Positions 1 to 6,571 of a stretch of DNA of 32,517 nt are shown in pieces; the stretch's first letter is position 1; each line of letters begins with the position of its first letter. This DNA comes from JBDTME01 sp964583795 (GTDB lineage: Bacteria > Patescibacteriota > Microgenomatia > UBA1400 > PJMF01): the NCBI GenBank assembly GCA_964583795.1, contig CAZOWX010000022.1, positions 1-32,517 on the forward strand. Direction: 5' to 3'. A program made the translations under genes and the position numbers. The notes under the pieces were generated by a model. The model did not search any database. It was not told the origin of the DNA and saw only the letters and a program-made list of their open reading frames with translations.

Positions 1-1169
1 TTCATTCGATGTGGCCGATAAACAAGTACCATGTTGTGATCGCGAGCATACTCAAGAGCAACTTTTGAAAATGGAACTGGCGGAATTTCTCCCTCTGCTA
101 TCGGAAATCCCACATCAATTTTGAGCGCTTTGTACTGCGCTTCAAGCAGCTCTAATCCTTCCGGTCCAATATAGTTATCCTTCAAGATCTCTTTCGCTTG
201 CTGCACAGATAACTCGTATGATTCCTTCTTGTAATAGGCTTGTTCGTCTGCACTTAACTCACCAGATAAAGAAGGACTTACTTGAAGTACTGTTGATTGA
301 GCAGTGACAGCAGCATCGACAGCCGCTTGACTAACATTTCCATTGTGTTCAGATCCTTGTGAGACAGAGTCAGCTGCCCTTTGACGAGTAATTTCAGGCT
401 CGTTCACCTTCATTTGCATCATTCGCTCGTAGCGAGCGAGTACCTTGGGATTGGCAAGCAAGACATTGATACGCTCGCGAGAGGCTTGTATCAGTTGTTG
501 ATACTCTTGAAGTTGTTGTGCCACCACTCCTTGCACATTCACTGCCTCTGATTTGGGTTGAGTCCTTAACTCACGAGTTAAACGCAGCACATCCACGATA
601 AACCTATTTAGCTTTTGTACTTCTCGAGCAAGACGTCTGACGATGACTTCTTGCCCCACTTGCTCTTGTATTGCAGGAAGTATGGCTCTATTTGCATTGA
701 TTGTGGCATCCAATTCATCCCGTAGTATTTGTCGCTTCCGCTCCAGAGCTAGGGTGAATTCCTGACTTGCTGACGGAGCCATGCTCGCTCGCACTTGATC
801 AATTTTCCCTTGAGAAATCAGGGTTTGACGCTCTTCAATACTTAACATGGGAAATTTCTGTGCATTCTCATTTAAGATCGCATTACGATCTTTCAGTTCA
901 TCCATGAGTTCGACAATTCTGACCATCAAATCAAATACACCTTCGAGCTCTTCTGATGAAACAGTTTGTTCAGAAGTCGTATTTACTTGGGTTTCACCCT
1001 CTGCTTCATTTTCTCTTTTTCGAAGACCCAACCGGGAAAAAAGTCCACGCAAATACCGTTCTGCAACTATTGAATCACGTTCAGAAAGAGAAGCCTTGGC
1101 AGGCAATTGCTCTTGAACCGCTTGAGATGAATGTCCCTCTATAACTGGAGCAGTATCAGGTAAAACCAT
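1..1169 (-). CDS. Hypothetical protein, C-terminus cut by window edge
   Basis: An open frame runs leftward from an ATG at 1169 for 389 codons without a stop and leaves the window. I do not recognise the family. The first 75 residues are polar and probably disordered. Residues about 75-260 are rich in Glu, Gln, Arg and Leu with long helical, partly coiled-coil character (stretches such as ELMDELKDRN and QQLQEYQQLIQASRERI). A low-complexity Ser/Ala/Gln linker follows, then a better-ordered C-terminal part (YELSVQQAKEILKDNYIG, then EYARDHNMVLVYRP) that continues off the edge. There is no signal peptide or membrane segment. It diverges from the repeat-domain genes at 1243-2961; a weak purine-rich stretch (AAAGAAAG) precedes the ATG. 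The coding call rests on the long frame and its protein-like composition; function unknown. Confidence 0.75.
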   Translation of the reverse strand, partial: MVLPDTAPVIEGHSSQAVQEQLPAKASLSERDSIVAERYLRGLFSRLGLRKRENEAEGETQVNTTSEQTVSSEELEGVFDLMVRIVELMDELKDRNAILNENAQKFPMLSIEERQTLISQGKIDQVRASMAPSASQEFTLALERKRQILRDELDATINANRAILPAIQEQVGQEVIVRRLAREVQKLNRFIVDVLRLTRELRTQPKSEAVNVQGVVAQQLQEYQQLIQASRERINVLLANPKVLARYERMMQMKVNEPEITRQRAADSVSQGSEHNGNVSQAAVDAAVTAQSTVLQVSPSLSGELSADEQAYYKKESYELSVQQAKEILKDNYIGPEGLELLEAQYKALKIDVGFPIAEGEIPPVPFSKVALEYARDHNMVLVYRPHRM

Positions 1170-1223
1170 AACTTTCTTTGGTATAACACTTCAGTATAGC
1201 AAGAAGTCGGAGGAATATGAAAA

Positions 1224-1232
1224 TGGTATAAT
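1224..1232 (+). promoter_or_regulatory. Probable extended -10 promoter for the rightward hypothetical genes
   Basis: TGGTATAAT gives a consensus -10 hexamer (1227-1232) with the TG extension. It lies in the gap between divergent genes. No good -35 hexamer is visible 17 bp upstream. A TTG codon at 1243 begins the best-supported reading of the downstream gene. On the other strand, TATACT near 1190-1195 could serve the leftward gene. Confidence 0.45.
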
Positions 1233-1242
1233 ATATGTACTA

Positions 1243-1788
1243 TTGAATGAATTTGCCCAAAAACCAACAGTGATAGCAACTCAGATAGAACGCCCAGATA
1301 AACTCAGTGAAGAGGCTTTAATGGGTTTAATTTAGATGTATAACTTTTTGATGTATTACAGTGAAAATCAAAGTTGGTACAATGTACAATGCATCCAGGA
1401 AATTAAGGATAAATTACTCAGCTACGAGATCGTTGAAATTCATCAGCTACTAAGAAGAAAACGTTTTGGAATTTTCACAAGAAGTATGAGTCATACTGAA
1501 ATTTCTCGGTTACTTCGTACAGATCCTGCTTTCGCCAACAAGTACATTGTTGGAGCTTTTATTTCCATAGTAGGACGTTTTTTCGCTCTACAACTTGACG
1601 CATTTTCACCCAAACAAGGACCTCAGACTAAGGATATTATTTACCTGATACCAGGTATTCGCAATTCTCAAGAATCAACTGCATTCCAACTGAGAACAGA
1701 AAGGCATTCTTTGTTCGCCTTACTGAAACAAACAAGAGTTATTCCCCCTCTGTCAAAAAGTATTGTGTCCATTTTTGGTAAAAATTAA
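1243..1788 (+). pseudogene. Repeat-domain hypothetical protein interrupted by an in-frame TAG
   Basis: The clean open frame starts at ATG 1336 (150 aa), but the same frame is open upstream of the TAG at 1333-1335, and the 30 residues from TTG 1243 read like protein. They align without gaps to the start of the next gene: ERPDKLSEEALMGLI here against ERDIDLWHWGMEGLI there, with the same distance from ER to GLI. The TAG sits where the next gene has Leu, so one base change (TTG to TAG) would explain it. The rest carries the second shared motif (MSHTEISRLLRTDPAFANKY, about residues 85-105 of the whole frame). It is either a nonsense-mutated gene, a read-through gene, or a gene restarting at the ATG that abuts the stop. 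Function unknown; no membrane segment seen. Confidence 0.55.
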
Positions 1789-1797
1789 GCACTAAAC

Positions 1798-2961
1798 ATG
1801 AGTCAAGAAAGCAATCCGCACATTCTCTTAGAGCGAGACATTGATCTCTGGCATTGGGGTATGGAAGGACTAATCCTTCTTGATATTTTTTTAAGCGCTC
1901 CACATCAATTCTCTTTTTCAAAGATAGCACCATTTATTACCAAGTTAGTTAATAACATTGAGTCTAGCAAAATTCAATTCGTCGAAAATCTCGCATTCTA
2001 CGAAGAAAAAATGACTGCAAGAGAGTTTGCAGCTCGACTAAAACGTAATCCTTCACACGCTTGCCAATATATTGCGGCATTATTTCGTTATGTTGCAGTA
2101 GATTTTTTTTCAAAACCATCAATGCCGCATCTCCAAAATCTCCTTTCTCTTCCTTCTGATTTTCAAACAATTCTCGATGTACAAAATGGAAATTTCCGAG
2201 CCGATATATCTGCTTTACCCATAAATCGATCTGGTTTAAATGAATACCTCGCTATTCGAGAAAAAGTTCGCGATAGCATTGATTACCTATTGGGAAATGG
2301 TATTGTCTCAGCCGACCAATATAAAATGACAAAAAGAAAGGTGAGACACATCCTTAATCCCTCAGAACCGGAAGAGGATCATATTGAACAAATGAGTAAT
2401 ATCGTCGCCCAAAGCTTTGAGCTGTGGGAAAACGAAGCAACAGCTCTTCAAGAAAGAGATTTGGATTTGAAAAACTGGGCATTAGAAGGACTTAAAACCG
2501 TCTATCACTTGACTGATTCAGCTTCAAAAAAAGCATTTGACTCAAGTGTGTATATTGAAAATTTAAAAATTTTAGTCAGAGCCGTTGAAGGAGCAGGAGT
2601 CACACTCAAATTCGATCTTGAAAGCGCGGTCCGACAGACAATACACTTGAGTATAACCCAATTACTAGCATTTTACTTTTCAAATAATTTTCATTGGCAA
2701 CAAATTAATACTTCGCTTCGGAAAAACAAACAAGTTATGTACGAGTACCTAGCACACACGTTTTTGCGACTCGCAAAAGAGATTCTAAGTGAGTATGAAA
2801 CAAGCAGCTTACAATCAAACGATGAACCAATTCTTCAGCATGCCTATAAGTACAGGCTGCATATTACAGACTTTTTTGAGGATTCGAAAAATCGAGGTAT
2901 TTGGTCAAAAGACGAACTCGACAGCTTACGAGCTTTTGTAACAACAGCGGAAAGCAGTTAG
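1798..2961 (+). CDS. Hypothetical protein with two copies of an unknown domain
   Basis: This 387-residue soluble protein starts 9 bp after the previous gene, suggesting co-transcription. It contains an internal duplication. Copy 1 begins near residue 12 with ERDIDLWHWGMEGL and copy 2 near residue 219 with ERDLDLKNWALEGL. About 65-90 residues later each copy has a second element (MTAREFAARLKRNPSHACQY, and WQQINTSLRKNKQVMYEYLA) that shares the pattern hydrophobic - L(K/R) - N/K - (Q/E)Y(I/L)A. A single copy is present in the upstream interrupted gene. The region between copies (about 135-215) is charged and helical. I cannot name the family; the helical make-up would suit a protein- or nucleic-acid-binding scaffold, but that is speculation. 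No signal peptide, membrane helix or catalytic motif is visible. Confidence 0.8.
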   Translation: MSQESNPHILLERDIDLWHWGMEGLILLDIFLSAPHQFSFSKIAPFITKLVNNIESSKIQFVENLAFYEEKMTAREFAARLKRNPSHACQYIAALFRYVAVDFFSKPSMPHLQNLLSLPSDFQTILDVQNGNFRADISALPINRSGLNEYLAIREKVRDSIDYLLGNGIVSADQYKMTKRKVRHILNPSEPEEDHIEQMSNIVAQSFELWENEATALQERDLDLKNWALEGLKTVYHLTDSASKKAFDSSVYIENLKILVRAVEGAGVTLKFDLESAVRQTIHLSITQLLAFYFSNNFHWQQINTSLRKNKQVMYEYLAHTFLRLAKEILSEYETSSLQSNDEPILQHAYKYRLHITDFFEDSKNRGIWSKDELDSLRAFVTTAESS

Positions 2962-3030
2962 TTAATGGTTATGCAAAAATGTTTTGTGGTTCGTTATATA
3001 ATCACTTGATTAGAAGTGTGTTCAACCATT

Positions 3031-3999
3031 ATGTCTGCCATTCAAAACTACATACAATCTCGACTCGATCATCTATCTACTCCGGTTGTTTTCAATAAAG
3101 AATCTGTAGATCTTGAAATTCAACTATATCACCATCTCACTACTAAAAAATTTCGCAAGTATGCCCTTCCAGAAGGCTATAATGCTGTTATTCGGAATAT
3201 CATTCATGAAGCGGTGAAAAACCAACAACCAATGAACTTGGTTTGGGTGTTTGGGTGTTACAAACTCTGGAGCTTAAAAGAAGCTCCAACAGTCGATTGG
3301 GCTGAACTCTTTAGCTTGATGTACTTCGTTGATTGGCTCAAACCAATCGTACAACTCCACAAACCTGGAATTATTTTTGACTTTTTCTCGGATGACGTGA
3401 TTATTCCCATCATGAATCATGTACCTCAAAACGACGTGACCGCTTATGTTGAGAGCTTTAAGACACTACTAAAGTTCATTGTGCCTTACCTGCCAAAAGG
3501 TTTCTCTTTTCAGTTCCATCGGGTCATTAATCGATATGAGAGTTTCGACCATTTTCTCGCTGAACTTAATCAAAATATTCAAACATTAACCGACGAGCGA
3601 GAAAAAAATTTTGCACTCACTACTGCTCAAATTGCCATGATTGATCTGAACGTCATACCAAATGAAAAACAACAATCTGATCTCTTCTGGCGTCAAAAAG
3701 TGCAAATTATTCATGATGCATATAGCATGTCCTCAAAACGTCGCCCTTACTATCGAAATTCCAATAAAATTATGGTCGTGAATACTGCAGTAAATGGCGC
3801 CATTGCCGTTGGCACTACTAAAGCATCAGTGGCCAAATTTTGGGTCGGAGCTGGAGCACTCGAAAAAAAAGGTGACTCTTTTACAGAATTGGTTTTGTCC
3901 CCCTCTCAAATACAAACTACTCAATTCGACACAATTACGATTCGTATGAAGGGTTTAGAAGGCAAAAACTTTTCCCGTATCAAGCTAAAAACGCAATAG
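3031..3999 (+). CDS. Hypothetical protein, conserved-looking, possible enzyme
   Basis: A protein of 322 residues if started at ATG 3031; a GTG at 3016 would add five residues. TATAAT at 2997-3002 offers a promoter. I do not recognise it with confidence. Enzyme-like stretches are LVWVFGCYKLWSLKEAPTVD followed by WAELFSL (about residues 70-97), PGIIFDFFSDD (about 114-124), and near the C-terminus AIAVGTTKASVAKFWVGAG and ELVLSPSQ. The order 'K...P.vD.AE...PG....SDd...dv.aY' loosely recalls the DIT1/PvcA isonitrile synthase layout. That is a memory-based resemblance, not a match, and I would not annotate on it. There is no signal peptide or membrane segment. It follows the repeat-domain genes by 69 bp, possibly as its own transcription unit. 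Confidence 0.75.
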   Translation: MSAIQNYIQSRLDHLSTPVVFNKESVDLEIQLYHHLTTKKFRKYALPEGYNAVIRNIIHEAVKNQQPMNLVWVFGCYKLWSLKEAPTVDWAELFSLMYFVDWLKPIVQLHKPGIIFDFFSDDVIIPIMNHVPQNDVTAYVESFKTLLKFIVPYLPKGFSFQFHRVINRYESFDHFLAELNQNIQTLTDEREKNFALTTAQIAMIDLNVIPNEKQQSDLFWRQKVQIIHDAYSMSSKRRPYYRNSNKIMVVNTAVNGAIAVGTTKASVAKFWVGAGALEKKGDSFTELVLSPSQIQTTQFDTITIRMKGLEGKNFSRIKLKTQ

Positions 4000-4070
4000 G
4001 TTTAATTCTGTTTCCCAATATTGAATGAGGTATCTTATTTGGTGCACAACAAAATCACATCTTTTTACCA

Positions 4071-4511
4071 TTACTTTTTGTACCTACTGGGAATTAAGTT
4101 AGAAGCTCTTTCTTTTTTCAATTCACCGTGCTTATCTCTTATAATGACATAACACTCTGGAGCGTAATCAATGATGAGTTCTCTACATTTTCCACATGGA
4201 TTGGCTACTTTGAGTTGTAGGAAGTGATCTTTTGGTTCTGGATGTCGAACGGTCACAATCGTTTCTATGTCAGTGAAACCCTCAGACAGTGTTTTTCCAA
4301 GAGTGATTTGTTCAGCACAAATGTCGTTGCACCCAAAGCTCCCTTCCATATTAATACCAGTTATCACATGTCCACTTTTCGTTCTGATTGCAGTTGCCAG
4401 GTGGTGCTTTTTTTTAGTGAAAAGTTTTTGAATTGTCTTTCGTGCTATTTCAACTAGTTGTTTGTCCTTATCTGTCAGATTTGTCATCATTTTTTTTACT
4501 ACGCAAATCAT
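4071..4511 (-). CDS. Cytidine deaminase-like zinc enzyme
   Basis: The protein (146 aa) carries both zinc-site signatures of the cytidine deaminase superfamily: C65-A-E67 in NDICAEQ and P105-C-G-K-C109 in NPCGKCREL. This gives three Cys zinc ligands and the proton-shuttling Glu, as in small tetrameric cytidine deaminases and blasticidin-S deaminase. The expected role is hydrolytic deamination of cytidine or deoxycytidine to the uridine form in pyrimidine salvage, in the cytoplasm. It is near the usual 130-140 aa length. Start choice is open: ATGs at 4511, 4490 and 4487 are in frame, and the later pair (MMTNLTDKDK) may be nearer the true start. The gene lies downstream of the leftward tRNA-Pro. 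Substrate cannot be fixed from sequence; a nucleoside-antibiotic deaminase is possible. Confidence 0.82.
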   Translation of the reverse strand: MICVVKKMMTNLTDKDKQLVEIARKTIQKLFTKKKHHLATAIRTKSGHVITGINMEGSFGCNDICAEQITLGKTLSEGFTDIETIVTVRHPEPKDHFLQLKVANPCGKCRELIIDYAPECYVIIRDKHGELKKERASNLIPSRYKK

Positions 4512-4565
4512 TGCATGCTACAAACACGTCTTCCAAAGATCTGCCTGTAAGCAAAACATTACTCA

Positions 4566-4583
4566 AGTCGGGGTGACTGGACT
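4566..4583 (-). repeat. Copy of the tRNA-Pro 3' tail
   Basis: Eighteen bases (AGTCGGGGTGACTGGACT on the plus strand) are identical to 4696-4713, which hold the 3' acceptor strand, discriminator base and part of the T arm of the tRNA-Pro gene. The copies are in direct orientation 130 bp apart. The rest of the tRNA is not repeated. This is the form left by site-specific integration at a tRNA 3' end, or by a partial duplication. Confidence 0.7.
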
Positions 4584-4697
4584 TCCGCCTTCATACCAGA
4601 TGTTTCGCTTTTGGGATTATTCAGCCATATCGAAAATCTGGCTATTTTGGCTGGATAAACTCCTCGCCCAGTCTTCCCTTTCCTTCGTTTCACTCAG

Positions 4698-4771
4698 TCG
4701 GGGTGACTGGACTCGAACCAGCGACCACTCGCACCCCATGCGAGTATTCTAGCCAACTGAACTACACCCCG
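4698..4771 (-). tRNA. tRNA-Pro (anticodon GGG)
   Basis: On the minus strand the 74-nt gene folds as a cloverleaf. The acceptor stem is CGGGGTG / CACCCCG with discriminator A. The D arm contains AGTTCAGTTGGCTAGAAT. The anticodon stem CTCGC / GCGAG closes the loop ATGGGGT, giving anticodon GGG. The T arm is GCTGG-TTCGAGT-CCAGT-like. The acceptor sequence is typical of bacterial tRNA-Pro. CCA is not encoded (CTG follows the discriminator), so a CCA-adding enzyme is needed. A GGG anticodon reads CCC and CCU codons. Confidence 0.95.
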
Positions 4772-4884
4772 AATTTTCACTTGTTAAAAGAGTACTCCTA
4801 AAACATTTTTTTCTATATTAAAAGCCGATGATCTTGTACATCCTAGCTCCTCCTCCCGCAGTGAGGGACCAGAAATTTACGATC

Positions 4885-4921
4885 TGACTTGACTGGTTTA
4901 AAAAGTGTACCAGTCAAGTCA
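4885..4921. repeat. Perfect 13-bp inverted repeat (hairpin or operator)
   Basis: TGACTTGACTGGT (4885-4897) and ACCAGTCAAGTCA (4909-4921) are exact reverse complements around an 11-nt A/T-rich loop. No U-tract follows on either strand, so it is not a standard intrinsic terminator. It sits between the leftward tRNA-Pro and recA. It shares GATCTGACT with the composite palindrome at 20946-21033, so it could be a degenerate relative of that element. Confidence 0.7.
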
Positions 4922-4951
4922 ACCCCCCGATTCATCTTCGCTTTTCACTTT

Positions 4952-4993
4952 TAACCCATAACTGACAACTGATAACCGACAACTAATAACTCA
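4952..4993 (+). repeat. Degenerate heptamer array upstream of recA (six units)
   Basis: Consecutive 7-mers are TAACCCA, TAACTGA, CAACTGA, TAACCGA, CAACTAA and TAACTCA, with no change in phase. Consensus is (T/C)AACTGA. It belongs to a repeat type seen at four other intergenic sites here. It resembles the short tandemly repeated repetitive (STRR) heptamers known from cyanobacteria. Confidence 0.8.
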
Positions 4994-5102
4994 CAAAAAC
5001 TGCTCTCACCGATGTCATGTTCTTGTAAGGATTGTAAATCATAATTGCTTATGTTAATAGTTAGTACACCCAAAATGAGTTGCAACGAAATATAAAATCA
5101 GC

Positions 5103-5123
5103 CTGAATTGTAGCGCAATTCAG
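5103..5123. promoter_or_regulatory. recA: Inverted repeat in the recA leader
   Basis: CTGAATTG (5103-5110) and CAATTCAG (5116-5123) form a perfect 8-bp dyad around a 5-nt spacer, ending 20 bp before the recA ATG and just ahead of its AAAAGGA ribosome binding site. An A/T-rich TATAAA lies directly upstream at about 5092. The position suits an operator or a small leader hairpin controlling recA. The sequence matches neither the Gram-positive nor the enterobacterial LexA box. Confidence 0.45.
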
Positions 5124-5143
5124 ACAGAAGAAAAAGGATCACT

Positions 5144-6190
5144 ATGGCTAAAGCGTCAGCAGCAACAGTTGAGAAAGAAGAAAGAGTCGAACTCAATCCC
5201 AAACTCCAAGCCCTTACAATAGCCATGTCTCAAATTGAAAAGCAATTTGGCAAAGGTTCAATCATGAAAATGGGCGATCAAGCCCATCTCATGGCCGGAA
5301 TTCCCAGCATCTCAACAGGATCACTATCACTCAACTTAGCTTTAGGTATTGGCGGCTTTCCTAGAGGACGTATAGTGGAAATCTATGGTCCTGAAGCCTC
5401 AGGAAAAACCACAGTTTGTCTTCATACCATCGCGGAGGCTCAAAAAGCTGGTGGAACAGCTGCCTTCATCGATGCAGAGCACGCCCTCGACCCTATCAGA
5501 GCACGCAAAATCGGGGTTGATCTTGATTCACTGCTCATCTCTCAGCCAGACTATGGAGAGCAAGCACTTGAGATCGCAGAGATGCTGATTCGATCAGGCG
5601 CGGTCGATATTATCGTGGTTGACTCAGTCGCCGCTTTAGTTCCAAAGTCAGAAATTGAGGGTGAGATGGGTGACTCCCAAATGGGAGTTCAGGCTAGACT
5701 CATGTCGCAAGCAATGCGTAAACTTACTGCCGCAATCAGTAAGTCAAAAACACTGCTCATTTTCACCAATCAACTGCGTATGAAAATCGGGGTCATGTTC
5801 GGTAACCCAGAAACAACGACAGGCGGAAACGCTCTCAAGTTTTACGCCTCTGCTCGAGTCGATATGCGTAAAATTGGATCGATTACCGAGGGTGAAAAAG
5901 TCATCGGCAGTCGCCATCGGGCCAAGGTAGTTAAAAATAAAGTCGCTCCTCCATTTCGCATTGCCGAGTTTGATATGCTTGCAAATGGGGTCTCTCGAGA
6001 AGGCGAAGTTGTTGATATCGGGGTCGAAAAAGGAATTATTGAAAAAGCTGGCAGTTTTTTCAAGTATAAAGGTGAAGTTCTAGCTCAAGGGAAGCAAGCT
6101 GTCACAGACAAGTTCTTAGAAGACCACGCCTTAATGAAGGAAATCGAAAAAGAGATCTGGAAAAAGATCAAGGAGGAGGAAGCCAACTAA
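5144..6190 (+). CDS. recA: Recombinase RecA
   Basis: A full-length RecA of 348 residues. It forms ATP-dependent filaments on single-stranded DNA, drives homologous pairing and strand exchange, and stimulates LexA-type self-cleavage where such repressors exist. The Walker A motif GPEASGKTT is at residues 82-90, the Walker B region is IIVVDSVAAL, and loop regions such as GDSQMGVQARLMSQAMRKL and NPETTTGGNALKFYASARVD are typical. A short acidic tail (KKIKEEEAN) ends the protein. The ATG at 5144 follows an AAAAGGA Shine-Dalgarno sequence. The gene stands alone, with a dyad in its leader that could be an operator. Nothing in the protein looks unusual. Confidence 0.98.
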   Translation: MAKASAATVEKEERVELNPKLQALTIAMSQIEKQFGKGSIMKMGDQAHLMAGIPSISTGSLSLNLALGIGGFPRGRIVEIYGPEASGKTTVCLHTIAEAQKAGGTAAFIDAEHALDPIRARKIGVDLDSLLISQPDYGEQALEIAEMLIRSGAVDIIVVDSVAALVPKSEIEGEMGDSQMGVQARLMSQAMRKLTAAISKSKTLLIFTNQLRMKIGVMFGNPETTTGGNALKFYASARVDMRKIGSITEGEKVIGSRHRAKVVKNKVAPPFRIAEFDMLANGVSREGEVVDIGVEKGIIEKAGSFFKYKGEVLAQGKQAVTDKFLEDHALMKEIEKEIWKKIKEEEAN

Positions 6191-6571
6191 ACATACAGTT
6201 CATAACTATCTGTTCACACCTGAACATTACTCAAAAAGAAGTCTCTGGACAGGACTTAACACTCGAGTAGGATATTGAGTGCTAACTGCAGCCGTTTCAG
6301 CTCGCTTCACTGGTAAACATAGTTATTCATTGCAATTTGGGCTCAGTTTCTGTACAATTGTCACTGTTTGTAGTCCGTGAGACTAGAGATCAAGTAGATT
6401 TAGCGGCAACTCTATTAAACAAAATGAACACTTTTATTATTCAATCGACTGACAATTCTCAGTTTTGCACTCTTCATTTGTTACAGAGTATCCTGTAGTT
6501 CCTCACGTACTTCAGCACCGGTTTGCAAGAACCAGTAGTGTAAATTCACCTCACTAAACAACAGGAGTACT
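6191..6571 (+). other. 381-bp intergenic region between recA and the RNase Y-like gene
   Basis: No convincing gene is seen. Small dyads occur, for example TGTTCA-CACC-TGAACA near 6213 and CACTC/GAGTG near 6260, but none has a U-tract. The end contains ACAGGAG, a good Shine-Dalgarno sequence 5 bp before the ATG at 6572. I could not place the promoter with confidence. Confidence 0.5.

Noticed and set aside
847..1144. Two plus-strand frames
   Set aside because: They lie antisense to the long, protein-like leftward gene covering 1-1169.
4462..4752. 96-codon plus-strand frame
   Set aside because: It runs antisense through the tRNA-Pro gene and the copy of its tail; no ribosome binding site.
4885..4921. 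Intrinsic terminator for tRNA-Pro or recA
   Set aside because: The stem is strong but no U-tract follows on either strand, and it lies upstream, not downstream, of both genes.
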